A DNA stretch of 64,000 nucleotides, taken from the NCBI GenBank assembly GCA_965601825.1, contig OZ271839.1:3100001-3164000 (forward strand), written 5' to 3'. Positions 53,556 through 63,900 of this stretch are shown one piece after another. Every line of letters begins with the position of its first letter. Position 1 is the stretch's first letter. The translations under genes and the position numbers were made by a program. A model generated the notes under the pieces. It did no database searches. It was not told the origin of the DNA and was given only the letters and a program-made list of their open reading frames with translations. The DNA is from HXMU1420-13 sp965601825. Its GTDB lineage: Bacteria > Bacteroidota > Rhodothermia > Balneolales > Balneolaceae.

Positions 53556-54034
53556 TGGATGGCTTCAAAAAACTAGTTGGCGCTGGTTTTGGGAGCGGAT
53601 ATAGCCCTGTTGCACCGGGCACAGCCGGAAGTTTAGCTGTTTTAGCCCCGGCGTATTTTTCAACATTGATTGATCCAATTTTTGGACCATTATTTCTTTT
53701 CATTGGATTTTCACTTTTATCGTTATGGGTAACAAATGCATGTGTTGCTGCCTGGGGTGAAGATCCCGGCCGAATGGTGATTGATGAATTTGCAGGTCAA
53801 TCCATAGTCTTTATCGCATTCCCGGCTACATATTCAATTGATGATTGGTGGCTGATATTAGCTGCATTCCTATTCTTTCGATTCTTTGATATTCTAAAAC
53901 CAATAGGAATTAATAAAATTCAAAAGCTAAAAAATGGTTGGGGAATATTAGCTGATGATCTTCTTGCGGGTTTTTATGCGCTTATATGTTTGAAAACTCT
54001 TATTTTTCTGGTTCATAAATTTTTAGGCAGCTGA
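53555..54034 (+). CDS. pgpA: Phosphatidylglycerophosphatase A
   Basis: 159 residues. Membrane enzyme hydrolysing phosphatidylglycerol phosphate to phosphatidylglycerol. The PgpA marks are FGSGYSPVAPGTAGSLAV, the metal-binding EDPGRMVIDEFAGQSI and the closing LKPIGINKIQKLKNGWGILADDLLAG. Its first base is the last base of the pgsA stop (TAATG), so pgsA and pgpA are translationally linked. Followed 37 bp on by pyrE. Confidence 0.94.
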   Translation: MDGFKKLVGAGFGSGYSPVAPGTAGSLAVLAPAYFSTLIDPIFGPLFLFIGFSLLSLWVTNACVAAWGEDPGRMVIDEFAGQSIVFIAFPATYSIDDWWLILAAFLFFRFFDILKPIGINKIQKLKNGWGILADDLLAGFYALICLKTLIFLVHKFLGS

Positions 54035-54071
54035 CAAAAAGCGGAAATCAGCGCATTTATACAGAATACAT

Positions 54072-54713
54072 ATGATTATAAACCAAACATTTGCTCGTGA
54101 ACTTGCTGCACAATTGTTGGAGATCAACGCAGTAATTTTACGACCACAAGATCCATTTACGTGGGCATCAGGGTGGAACTCTCCTATTTACTGCGACAAT
54201 AGACTAACACTACATTATCCGGAAATCAGAAAAATGATTGCAACTCAATTCACTTCATTCATAGAAAGTGAATTTCCTGACATTGATGTAGTTACCGGAA
54301 CTGCAACTGCCGGTATTCCTCACGCAGCCTGGGTTGCGGATGCTCTAAATAAGCCTTTAGCCTATGTTCGGGCAAAACCAAAAAGCTATGGAATGGGCAA
54401 TCAAATTGAAGGTGGTGTTGCTAAAGGTGAGTCTACAGTAGTAATTGAAGATTTGATTTCTACCGGAGGAAGTGCCCTATCAGTAATTGATGCACTTCAA
54501 TTTGTTGGTGCGAACGTTGATGCACTAATTTCTATTTTCACCTATGGATTCGATGTTTCTAACGAGAATTTCAAAAAAGTAAACGTTCCTGTTTTCACAC
54601 TTACGGATTACACAACGCTGGTTGATGTAGCTGTAGAAAAAGGATTTGTAACAAGTGAAGATTTAGATCTGCTAAGTAGTTGGAGAACTAGTCCAGATAC
54701 TTGGTCGAATTAA
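54072..54713 (+). CDS. pyrE: Orotate phosphoribosyltransferase (PyrE)
   Basis: 213 residues. Couples orotate to PRPP to give OMP in pyrimidine synthesis. The PRPP motif is STVVIEDLISTGGSALSVIDA (VVIEDLISTGGS), and the N-terminal SGWNSPIYCDNRLTL with the YVRAKPKSYGMGNQIEGG loop are standard for the family. It is the third gene of the pgsA-pgpA-pyrE-miaB run; function is unrelated to its neighbours. Confidence 0.95.
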   Translation: MIINQTFARELAAQLLEINAVILRPQDPFTWASGWNSPIYCDNRLTLHYPEIRKMIATQFTSFIESEFPDIDVVTGTATAGIPHAAWVADALNKPLAYVRAKPKSYGMGNQIEGGVAKGESTVVIEDLISTGGSALSVIDALQFVGANVDALISIFTYGFDVSNENFKKVNVPVFTLTDYTTLVDVAVEKGFVTSEDLDLLSSWRTSPDTWSN

Positions 54714-54732
54714 TTGTATTTGTAGAGGTATT

Positions 54733-56091
54733 TTGAGTAATAAAAAGTTTTATATCGAGACCTATGGCTGTCAAATGAATTTCGCGGATTCTGAAATCGT
54801 GAATTCTATTTTGATTGAAGAGGGAATGACAGCGACACAAACTGCAGAATCTGCGGATGTTATTTTAGTTAACACATGCTCTATCAGAGAGAATGCAGAA
54901 ACGAAAGTTTGGAACCGTTTAAAAGAGTTTCGACATCTCAAGAAATCAAATAATGACCTGACTGTAGGTGTTCTTGGATGTATGGCCGAACGCATCAAAG
55001 ATCAAATCATCGAAGAAGAACAACTCGTTGATATTGTTGTTGGTCCTGATGCCTATAGAGATATTCCACGCCTGTTAGCAGAGGTTGATGATGGTCGAAA
55101 AGCGGTTAATGTTCTACTTTCATTGGAAGAAACTTACGCTGATATCGCACCGATTCGAACAACCGGTAATGGCGTTTCAGCCTTTGTAAGTATCATGCGC
55201 GGCTGTGACAATATGTGCTCATTCTGTGTGGTTCCATTCACCAGAGGACGTGAACGGAGTCGACCAATGGAAAGCATTCTAGGTGAAATTCGACAGCTAA
55301 GCGAAGAAGGTTATAAAGAAGTAACCCTACTTGGCCAAAATGTGAATTCTTATAAAGATAGCGAGAATACCTTTACAACATTGATGGATGCTGCTAGTTT
55401 GGTAAACCCTGAAATTCGATTCAGGTTCTCTTCTCCTCATCCAAAGGATTTCCCGGATGATTTGCTTCATTTAATTGCAGAACGTCCAAATCTTTGCAAC
55501 TACATTCATATTCCGGCACAAGCAGGATCAGATTCTATGCTTGAACGAATGCGACGACCTTACACACGCGAACAGTATCTCACCCTAACAGATAAGATGA
55601 AGTCCATCATCCCGGGACTTTCTTTATCAACTGATATTATCGCGGGCTTCTGCGGCGAAACTGAAGAAGAGCATCAGCAAACTATGAGTTTGATGGCTAC
55701 TGTAGAATATGATCTGGCCTATATGTTTGCTTACTCAGAAAGAGAACGAACGCTTGCCTATCGTAAGTTTGAGGATGATGTTCCAGAAGAAGTTAAAAAG
55801 AGACGTTTAACTGAAATCATCAATCAACAAATGAACATCCAAAAAGAGCGAAATAAGCTTGAAGTCGGAAAGAGACATTTGGTTCTGGTTGAAGGCACTT
55901 CTAAACGCTCAGAAGAGCAAATGAGTGGTCGAACTGATACAAATAAAATGGTGATCTTCGATCGTAAAGACTTTAAAAAAGGTGATTACGTGGAAGTTGA
56001 AATTACTGATTCTACTTCTGCAACCTTGAGAGCAACTCCAATTAGAAAAACAACGATAGTAGAATATTACGGAGCAGCTGTAGAAGTATAA
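54733..56091 (+). CDS. miaB: tRNA-2-methylthio-N6-dimethylallyladenosine synthase (MiaB)
   Basis: 452 residues from TTG 54733. A radical-SAM methylthiotransferase that adds a 2-methylthio group to i6A37 of tRNAs. N-terminal UPF0004 domain (FYIETYGCQMNFADSEIV with its auxiliary Fe-S Cys, VNTCSIRENAE, GVLGCMAER), radical-SAM Cys motif CDNMCSFCVVPFTRGRERSR (CxxxCxxC), and a C-terminal TRAM domain. All three auxiliary Cys are visible. Start at TTG is supported by the in-frame beginning SNKKFYIETYGC. The next gene starts in the codon following its stop. Confidence 0.95.
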   Translation: MSNKKFYIETYGCQMNFADSEIVNSILIEEGMTATQTAESADVILVNTCSIRENAETKVWNRLKEFRHLKKSNNDLTVGVLGCMAERIKDQIIEEEQLVDIVVGPDAYRDIPRLLAEVDDGRKAVNVLLSLEETYADIAPIRTTGNGVSAFVSIMRGCDNMCSFCVVPFTRGRERSRPMESILGEIRQLSEEGYKEVTLLGQNVNSYKDSENTFTTLMDAASLVNPEIRFRFSSPHPKDFPDDLLHLIAERPNLCNYIHIPAQAGSDSMLERMRRPYTREQYLTLTDKMKSIIPGLSLSTDIIAGFCGETEEEHQQTMSLMATVEYDLAYMFAYSERERTLAYRKFEDDVPEEVKKRRLTEIINQQMNIQKERNKLEVGKRHLVLVEGTSKRSEEQMSGRTDTNKMVIFDRKDFKKGDYVEVEITDSTSATLRATPIRKTTIVEYYGAAVEV

Positions 56092-57546
56092 GTGGATCGA
56101 TTTAACACATACATTAAATATTGGCTCTTCATTTTAGCTCTGATAATTGTATGTGTTCCTACTAATCTTTTTGCCCAGGATTCTGACAATACTAGCTTTG
56201 GAATCAGCTTTTCGAATGATTTAACTTCTGATGAAATCTTGGACGCAACCCCTGAACTACAAATTTTGGGAATTAGTGTTATTGAATTGCAATCACCGGT
56301 GAGTGATCAGGTTATTCGCGGAATTTCAGAATCCGGACTTCAAATATTAATTAGAAGTGATCTCGAGTTTCTAACAAATAGTGAATTAAATAATTCGGAT
56401 TTATTTCGAACTGAAATTGCTCCTTTTCTACTGGAATATTCATCTAAGCCAGGAGTAGTCGGTATCAGCCTTCCAAGCTACAGTGATTCAATACAATCAG
56501 TATCATTAGAAGTTATTCAGAATCAAATTCCTGATACTTCTGGAATTTCTTATTACCAGGTTAATACTCTCGAAAGTGGCTCAATACAATCAATTATTGA
56601 TATCAAAGCCGGAAAGCAATTAACATCATCAAATCAGATACTAATCAGTTCTCCATTTAAGAAACCTGATATCACCTTGATAAAGGAAGCCATTGACTTT
56701 GGAACAAATCTAATATTAATGGATTGGTACTGGTTCAAAGAAGCACAACAAAGCGAATCCTATTTTTCTGATGCACTTATTGTTGCTTCAGAATCATCGG
56801 AGATATTGTTTCCTAACTATCCCAATCCTGATGTAAACAAAAGCGTTGACTGGCCCATAATAATTTTGGTTTTATTATGGATCACTGTGGGTATTCATCT
56901 TCGCTCCAATCCAACATACCGTCCACTTATTTTTAGATATTTCACTTTTCACCGATTTTTCGTGGATGATATCATGCGTTACCGTGAACGATCAGCCGCA
57001 TCCGGAATTACCCTATTTATTCAGCATGCCTATTTCACTGGATTGGTTGTGTATATACTCAGTGCTTTTTTCTTAAGTGAAAAAGGACTTGAAGCTCTTT
57101 ATTCACATCTCCCTCTTATTGCCGTTTTTGGTCAGAATTATTTCACGCTTTTTGTGCTGAGTATCATTTTAACTCTTTCAGTTAACTTTTTGTGTTTATT
57201 CTGGCTTTTCCTGCCAAGTAAATCAATGAAGCATTTTAGTCAGGTTATAAATCTTTACTCTTGGGTCTTTCATCTGGACTTTATCATCGTAAGCTTGATG
57301 TTAATTTTATTGATAACAAGTGGCTCAAGTGTATTGATGTTAACTTTGGCTACACTTCATATTCTAACATGGTTAACAGCCTTTGTAGCTGCTGCAATCG
57401 ATAGTGCTAAATATCTAGCTAAGAGTCGAATCAAGTATTTACTAGTTACAAACGGCTTATTCCTTATTGCTTTTTTTGGAATAATAATCGCTTTTGTTCT
57501 CAGCGGGTATCCATTCGATGTGCTTAAATTAGCTTTATCACTCTAA
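56092..57546 (+). CDS. Two-part membrane protein: exported N-terminal half and multi-helix C-terminus
   Basis: 484 residues from GTG 56092, directly after miaB. A signal or anchor (YWLFILALIIVCVPTNLFAQ), then an exported stretch to about residue 250 with alternating strands and helices (LGISVIELQSPVSDQVIRGI, GLQILIRSDLEF, GVVGISLPSYSD, GTNLILMDWYWFKEA), which has the rhythm of a beta/alpha (TIM-like) glycosidase fold. From about residue 253 come six membrane helices (WPIIILVLLWITVGIHL and on). The two-part build is not one I recognise. The gene ends at 57546, immediately beside the anmK stop at 57547. Confidence 0.72.
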   Translation: MDRFNTYIKYWLFILALIIVCVPTNLFAQDSDNTSFGISFSNDLTSDEILDATPELQILGISVIELQSPVSDQVIRGISESGLQILIRSDLEFLTNSELNNSDLFRTEIAPFLLEYSSKPGVVGISLPSYSDSIQSVSLEVIQNQIPDTSGISYYQVNTLESGSIQSIIDIKAGKQLTSSNQILISSPFKKPDITLIKEAIDFGTNLILMDWYWFKEAQQSESYFSDALIVASESSEILFPNYPNPDVNKSVDWPIIILVLLWITVGIHLRSNPTYRPLIFRYFTFHRFFVDDIMRYRERSAASGITLFIQHAYFTGLVVYILSAFFLSEKGLEALYSHLPLIAVFGQNYFTLFVLSIILTLSVNFLCLFWLFLPSKSMKHFSQVINLYSWVFHLDFIIVSLMLILLITSGSSVLMLTLATLHILTWLTAFVAAAIDSAKYLAKSRIKYLLVTNGLFLIAFFGIIIAFVLSGYPFDVLKLALSL

Positions 57547-58695
57547 CTAATTCGGAAAACTAATTTTACCTAAGTGCACCTCTGAATCTTGAACTGAAAC
57601 ACCTTTCTCTTTCAGCAAGTTATGAGCAAGAAATGCCATTAATACGCTTTCTTTAGCATCAGCAGTAATTCCAAAACCTTCAATTGATAAAAAATCAGCA
57701 TTACTAAGCTCTTTTTTCAGTCTCGTCATTAGCTCGGAGTTGTGAATTCCTCCACCACTAACAATTAGGTCGAACTCTTTATCACTCAATAAATCTTCAA
57801 TACCCCTTGAAACAGATTTTACTGTCAACTCAGTAAGTGAAGAAATCAAATCGACGGTACTCAAAGTGATTTGATGACTTTCCATCAAATCTTCAACCCA
57901 TTGCAAATTGAATAACTCCTGACCTGTAGATTTCGGATATGGTTTTCTAAAAAAAGGATCCAGTAATAAATACTTCACTAATCCGGAATGAGCAGTTCCT
58001 GTTGATGAAATTCTTCCATCTTCATCATAAGGCTTATTGAAGTACTTTATCATTGCTTCATTCATCAAGGTATTAGCAGGTCCGATATCCGTGCTTATTA
58101 CTTGGTGCTCATTATGTTTAGGCGGAATGATTGTAAAATTTGCAATACCACCAAGGTTCAATGCGACCCTGATTCTATGCTCATCTTCGAACAAAAACTC
58201 ATCTAAATAATTTGCTAAAGGTGCCCCTTCTCCACCCGCGGCAACATGCTTTTGGCGAAAATCACTAATTGTAAGAATTCCGGTTTTCTGTGCAATATGA
58301 TCGCCATCAACAATTTGTAGAGTATTTTTTGGGGTAGCTTCAGGATTGTGAAATATTGTCTGACCATGACATCCGATTAAATCAATATCATCATTTGCAA
58401 TGCCCCATTCTTTTAGAGCATGATTTACTTCATCTGCGAATAAATGAGCCATTTCAGTGTTTAAATAACATATTTCTGATAATGATACACTTTCTCTACT
58501 CCTCGTATTTTCAAGCTTTGATTTAAGATTCGGACTGTAGGAAATTGTTTTAAACTCTTCTTGCTTGATAGAAATATCATTAATTGTACAAAGCACAATA
58601 TCAAGCCCATCCAGTGATGTACCCGACATCAAACCAAGTATTCTGTGCTCTTTTTTATTAGCGATTTTGAAAAGTCGATCCAAAGCCTTGTTCAT
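57547..58695 (-). CDS. anmK: Anhydro-N-acetylmuramic acid kinase
   Basis: 382 residues from MNKALDRLFKIANKKEHRIL. Phosphorylates and opens anhydro-MurNAc to MurNAc-6-P during peptidoglycan recycling. ATP/substrate motifs: LGLMSGTSLDGLDIVLC, LIGCHGQTIFHNP, DFRQKHVAAGGEGAPLAN, ALNLGGIANFT, STDIGPANTLMNEA and VSGGGIHNSELM. The extra N-terminal residues from an upstream ATG (58725) were not used because the family start is near MxKAL/GLMSGTS. The only recycling gene in the window. Confidence 0.94.
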   Translation of the reverse strand: MNKALDRLFKIANKKEHRILGLMSGTSLDGLDIVLCTINDISIKQEEFKTISYSPNLKSKLENTRSRESVSLSEICYLNTEMAHLFADEVNHALKEWGIANDDIDLIGCHGQTIFHNPEATPKNTLQIVDGDHIAQKTGILTISDFRQKHVAAGGEGAPLANYLDEFLFEDEHRIRVALNLGGIANFTIIPPKHNEHQVISTDIGPANTLMNEAMIKYFNKPYDEDGRISSTGTAHSGLVKYLLLDPFFRKPYPKSTGQELFNLQWVEDLMESHQITLSTVDLISSLTELTVKSVSRGIEDLLSDKEFDLIVSGGGIHNSELMTRLKKELSNADFLSIEGFGITADAKESVLMAFLAHNLLKEKGVSVQDSEVHLGKISFPN

Positions 58696-58740
58696 ACCCG
58701 AAACTCGGGCTATTTTGCCAGTCAATCAAATCTGTTTGCC

Positions 58741-58986
58741 ATGAGTACTCCAGAAGAAATCGATTATAAATCTTTTGAAGAAGATTTAGATGTGCTAATC
58801 AAGACCTTGAAAGAGAGTTTCGAAAGTACCGATGCTGAGTATCACATCGATGAAGTGAATGAAACACTATACATTAAATTGGAAGGATTGGACGATTATT
58901 CGCAAGCTGAAATTGTTGAAATTGCCGGACCTGTTCTTGCTGAACTCGATATGGACTTCGAGGAAATTGTATTTATGCCTTATTAG
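58741..58986 (+). CDS. Small acidic hypothetical protein
   Basis: 81 residues from ATG 58741 (STPEEIDYKSFEEDLDVLIK). Strongly acidic, no signal peptide, and one probable amphipathic helix followed by strands (TLYIKLEGLDDYSQAEIVEI ... FEEIVFMPY). It is close to the divergent anmK start (46 bp). I do not recognise the family; a cytosolic adaptor or structural protein is possible. The longer frame from 58645 includes anmK antisense sequence and was not used. Confidence 0.7.
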   Translation: MSTPEEIDYKSFEEDLDVLIKTLKESFESTDAEYHIDEVNETLYIKLEGLDDYSQAEIVEIAGPVLAELDMDFEEIVFMPY

Positions 58987-58999
58987 GCATCGGATTCAG

Positions 59000-59011
59000 A
59001 AAAGCGCTTTT
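59000..59011. promoter_or_regulatory. AAGCGCTT palindrome upstream of the threonine synthase fusion
   Basis: AAAAGCGCTTTT, a perfect 12-bp palindrome with the same core as the glnA and amtB sites. It lies 36.5 bp upstream of a TAACTTTG -7 box, closer than in the other two cases. Confidence 0.4.
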
Positions 59012-59041
59012 ATATTTATTTTTTGATAATGAACTAGTTCG

Positions 59042-59049
59042 TAACTTTG
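59042..59049 (+). promoter_or_regulatory. Likely -7 box of the threonine synthase fusion
   Basis: TAACTTTG matches TAnnTTTG. A TTTG lies 16 bases upstream (usual 19). Transcription near 59056 and ATG at 59072. Confidence 0.45.
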
Positions 59050-59071
59050 AGAAAATTCTTAATAAAGTTAC

Positions 59072-60778
59072 ATGTTCACTCCCAATACCGGCTACGAACT
59101 CCGTTGCATTTCCTGTGGTAAAATTAATGATGAAAACGAGACTAATACCTACTGTACATATTGCGGTGAAGTTCTTGATGTACACTATAAAAAACCTCTG
59201 AATCAGATACAGTATCCTTTAAAGAGTTTTTCGCCGGATCCACTAAAATCACATCCTACTTCATTAAAGTTTCTATCTCGACTGTCTGAGCGATATGGAG
59301 CTGATTTATACTCGAAAAATGAGTTTGAAAATCCTACCGGCTGTTTTAAAGATCGTGGTAGCTATATAGAGGTATTAAAAGCCATTGAATTAGGCAAAGA
59401 TGCAATATGTCTGGCATCGACTGGAAATATGGCAGCTTCAGTAGCAGCATATGCTCGATATTTCAATATCCCTTGTTACGTATTTGTACCCGAAAAAACT
59501 CCAGAAGCAAAGTTAGCACAATCTACTATCTATGATGCTACCATTGTGAAAATTAAGGGCGATTTCAAAACATGCGAAGCTCTCTGTCGTGAATTTGCCA
59601 AATCAGGTAACTACTACCTTGCCGGGGATTATGTATTCCGCCAGGAAGGTCAGAAATCATTTTCTTACGAGTTACTTGAGCAAGGGCTAACCGATTTTGA
59701 TTATATATTTGTACCAATTGGAGCAGGAACTAATTTCGCTGCAATCTTAAAAGGATATAAGGAAATGAAAGCAGCGGGATTGTTATCCAAAATCCCACAT
59801 TTTGTTGCTGTACAACCTGAACAGAGTTCACCCGTTGTAGAAGGTATTTTCAAAAAAGAGAAAATCATTGCTGATAAAGTGAATACAATGGCCGACGCGG
59901 TTGCAGTTGCTAATCCATTTGATTTTTATAAAGTGTATCACGGAATTGAGGAGACTGAAGGGCTCGCATATACAGCAACTGAGGACGAGTTACTTATCTC
60001 AATGAAAGAAATGGCAGTAGAAGAGGGTTTTTTCACTGAACCTGCTTGTGCAATCCCATTAGCCTGTTTCAAAAATAACTTAGAAACTTTTAAAGGAAAG
60101 AAGTGTCTTTTTGTATTAACCGGAACAGGTCTAAAAAGTGCTCACATTGTAGCTAAATACTCTCTTTCTTCTCCTGTTCTGGATCCGAATCTGGATAGAA
60201 TAACGCAGTACATTGATTCCGGCTTCTCTGATTTACAACGAAAAAGTTGGGGGCAATCCCGTGACATGATCATGGGTAATACGAACATGAGTTCTGAGCA
60301 TACCAGACTTTATAACGAGTACATCAGTGGATTTGATAAGAAAGGAAAAACATTACGAGAGGAAGAGATTAAAGCCCTAAAATCTCTCATTTACCAGGAA
60401 GATGTGGATCTCGAATTTCCTGTTAAAGTGCTCGATTACAAGCTTACAATGCGGAAAAATAGCTTGGTAAGTGCCGCAGTAAAATTACTACTTCCCGACG
60501 GTGAAGAAATATTATCATTAGATCAGGGGGTTGGTCCACTTGATGCTGTTCTAACTGCAATTAAAAGTGAAACCGATGAATTTATTCCTGTTGAAGTACT
60601 TAGTCACGAAGTGGAGATTCTTAGCCCGGATACAGATTCTTTAGTAATTTGCTCTCTTTCCTTAAAGAAAGGTGACTACACTTTTACTTCTAAAGGAGCA
60701 TCACCGGATACTATTGAGGCACTTATTCAAGCTTTTGTTAAGGGATTAGCGATCGCAAATAAAGCTTTGGTTAGTTGA
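59072..60778 (+). CDS. Threonine synthase fused to a LeuA-type regulatory domain
   Basis: 568 residues. Residues 1-40 hold a zinc ribbon-like start (LRCISCGK, YCTYCGE: C12, C15, C28, C31) seen in archaeal-type threonine synthases. The PLP enzyme (about 55-380) follows: ENPTGCFKDRGS with PLP Lys93, CLASTGNMAASVAAYAR, and the glycine loop VPIGAGTNF. It would make threonine from O-phosphohomoserine. From about residue 452 the sequence switches to a second domain with VSAAVKLLLPDGEEI, DQGVGPLDAVLTAI and SKGASPDTIEALIQAFVKGL, the hallmarks of the LeuA allosteric/dimerisation domain. The linker KTLREEEIKALKSLIY also looks LeuA-like. Whether it senses leucine or another product is inference. Other PLP beta-family enzymes (threonine dehydratase) are possible. 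Confidence 0.85.
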   Translation: MFTPNTGYELRCISCGKINDENETNTYCTYCGEVLDVHYKKPLNQIQYPLKSFSPDPLKSHPTSLKFLSRLSERYGADLYSKNEFENPTGCFKDRGSYIEVLKAIELGKDAICLASTGNMAASVAAYARYFNIPCYVFVPEKTPEAKLAQSTIYDATIVKIKGDFKTCEALCREFAKSGNYYLAGDYVFRQEGQKSFSYELLEQGLTDFDYIFVPIGAGTNFAAILKGYKEMKAAGLLSKIPHFVAVQPEQSSPVVEGIFKKEKIIADKVNTMADAVAVANPFDFYKVYHGIEETEGLAYTATEDELLISMKEMAVEEGFFTEPACAIPLACFKNNLETFKGKKCLFVLTGTGLKSAHIVAKYSLSSPVLDPNLDRITQYIDSGFSDLQRKSWGQSRDMIMGNTNMSSEHTRLYNEYISGFDKKGKTLREEEIKALKSLIYQEDVDLEFPVKVLDYKLTMRKNSLVSAAVKLLLPDGEEILSLDQGVGPLDAVLTAIKSETDEFIPVEVLSHEVEILSPDTDSLVICSLSLKKGDYTFTSKGASPDTIEALIQAFVKGLAIANKALVS

Positions 60779-60966
60779 GATAATACTATTTAAATATCTT
60801 ATTGAAATAAGTAATAAAGCCAGTTGCTTATCCATAAATTTAATTTTGGTTTGTAATCACCGGATTTAATCAGTTTTTTCTTCAGTAATAACTCTCGTCT
60901 TCATCACTCATTAGATTGAAGAACACTTTCGTGGGTATTCGGAATCTGAAAAGAAAAGATTGATTT

Positions 60967-63900
60967 ATGCGTACAATAGAACTTGATCCTATCTCATTTA
61001 TCGCTTCACCTGAAGAAAAGAAATTCATTTTACTTCGTAGTGAAAAAGCAGATAAAGACGAACAATTTTTAAAAGAGTTCGCCATCCCAAAGATTATCAA
61101 CAAAGAAAATGCCAATAATATACCTGGTGTCTGGGGTACCCTTGGCTATAAATCCAATAAACCTATTGATTGGTTAGGGAATCTGAAATGTTCAAATGAA
61201 GGGAATGATGAATTTGACGAAGACACCGAGCTCTATAAAGAGATAGAGTATTTGAAATACATGTATCCCGACATTAATGTAAAAAGGGAGGTAAAAGAAA
61301 AGGTCATCGATCTACGAAACCTTGAGATTAAGGTGCCTACTATTTTTGAAATGGATGATGTACCTGAGCTACGTATGGATATTTTTCTTGATGAGGATGA
61401 AGGTGCACTCGCTTTTTATCAATTACGCAGACACAATGCAACTGAAAAACATATTGATTTTATTCAACCTCAAGCAACTGTAAATAACACTACCAAAAGA
61501 GATAGATTGAGTTATCATTTTAGTGTTATACCTAAAAAAGCAATTGAACAGGCATATGGAATTCCAGGTAAATTCACTCTTAGTAATGAAAATTCACCGA
61601 ATGATTTCATTGTTAAAGTCCTCGTTTTTAAAAGAAAATTTAAAGAAGGCATTGTCCCAAAAGACAGTAAACAGATTATTGAGATGCTTGAAAATGACAT
61701 CGAAAAACGATCAAATAATCTGTTTGCAAAAAAACATCGTTTGCTCAAATTCTACCGCAAAAAAAGGTTTTTAAGACCTCGAAAACCGGCATTTAAACGA
61801 GTCAGAAAAAAAGAAGACATCGACTCAACGAAGAAAACGTTATTTCTCATACATGGCACTTTTGCTAGTACCAAAGGTTCATTCGGAAAAGCTTATTCCT
61901 GGATAGAAGACCTGGTTGAAGATGGAACGTATGAACAGGTACTTGCTTTCGACCACCCTACCCTTTTTGATGATGCAGAAGAAAATGTACTTGAACTGTA
62001 TAAAAGATTTGCCAAGTTGGATGTTCAGGAATTTACTCATCCTGTAGATTTGATCGGAACAAGTCAAGGTGGTCTAATCGCACAATTTATGGCAAACTAT
62101 CCGAATAGCTACATGAAAATCGGGAAAGTAGCATTGGTTGCCTCAGCAAACGGTGTCGATTACCTGACATTTGGCAAAAACCTGACGAAAGGACTAAAAC
62201 TCTTGAGAAAAGTATTTCGCAAGTTCGGTATGGGTCAGGCAGTACTAATTTCCGCATTACTTCAACACTCGATTAATTGGGTGATTAATAGAAAAGGATT
62301 AAAGCTTATGACGCCAGGAAGTGATAAGCTTAACGAAATAATGTTTAATACCCCGATCAATCCTAAAACCAGATACTTACCCGTTATTGGTAATTTTTCT
62401 GCAAGCAGCACAGCTGGTGATATTCTGGAAGGTGGCATTGATCTGATCCTCGGTAAAGACAATGATTGGGTTGTGAATACCAAGAATCAATTCCTAGTTC
62501 CTAGTGCGTATTGTGCATTACCGGAGTACAATCCGGGCAAATACCGTGAGTATGCTGTCACAAATAAAAATGCGTTGCATGGAAGATTGATCCAAGACGA
62601 AGATGTGCAATCTGAGTTAGAGAATTTCTTTGAAGATGTGTCATACCTTGAATCGACTATTCCAGAATCAGCGAACGACGATTTATTCGATGCTCACTGT
62701 CATTTATTTGGAAGAAGTGTTGTTTCAGGACGTCTCGTTTTAATGCTTCTAGCAGATATCATGACTTACTTTCAGGAAGAAAATGAAGAAGAACTTCTGG
62801 AGCCGATTGAATTTAAAGAAGGGCATGGTGGATACAGCTCATCCTTTGGTGCTAAATTTAAAAACTTTGTGAAGTATTTCGTTTTGAATAAAAACGCTCA
62901 CAATATGCTACACGACCTGGAAGAAGGTTATTACGCATCCTTCACTGATGTTTACAGATATGTTCCTTTGATGTTTGATCTGGAAATGACTTTTAAAAAC
63001 TCATACGATGATGATGATTTGGAAGATAGATTGGATGAGTTAAAAAATTCATTCTCTGATGAGCACAAGAAACTGGTTAAAAAAATCAATTCAATCGTTA
63101 AGAAAGCTGATAAGGGTAAAAAAGTATTCAGCGGTACTCAAAGTCAAAATGATAGTTCGATTAAACCATTAAAAGACTTGCTTTGGCTGGTTAAAAAATT
63201 AGGTAAACTAACAGATAACTTATCAAAAGAGACTAGAGAATCTTTCCATAAGCAACTTGATGAACTTTCACATCTGAAAGTAAATTACGGCAATGATGTT
63301 TTCCCATTCTTAGCCACCGATCCAAGAAGAACTAATATGGGCACTTATATAGAGGGTCAGGTTGGTCCGGAAAAAACATTTCATGGAATTAAACTTTATA
63401 CTCCCAACGGTTACTCCCCTACTGATCCAAACTTTTTTGATCCGTCGTCAGGCTTCACTCATAATACAAGTCTCTATAAATGGTGTTCTGATACAAAAAC
63501 TCCAATAATGGCTCATAATTCCGATGCAGGATTCGCTACTTTTACAAAACGACTGGAAGTATTCGGACATATTTGTACAAGTGATAAAAATCCTGATGGA
63601 TCATTTAAGCTGGAGGAGAAAAACAAAGAGTTTATTGAATTTAATCATACTCTCTTTGATGGCGGTTTTGCAAATTCAGTGCGAGAACGTGCCCATACTT
63701 TAAATCACCCAACTCTTTGGCGAGAAGTTTTAAAGAAATATCCAGACCTGAAGATATGTCTAGCACATTTTGGTGGTGGTAGTGAGGAATGGCAAAAAGA
63801 AATAGCCAAACTTATAGTCGAATATGATAATGTCTACACAGATTTATCATGTCAGACAGATATTGAAAGACTAAAAGAAATAAAGGAAGCTTATTTCATT

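Noticed and set aside
59000..59011. AAAAGCGCTTTT read as a terminator stem
   Set aside because: The palindrome has no loop and is not followed by a proper U-tract, so a binding site is more likely.
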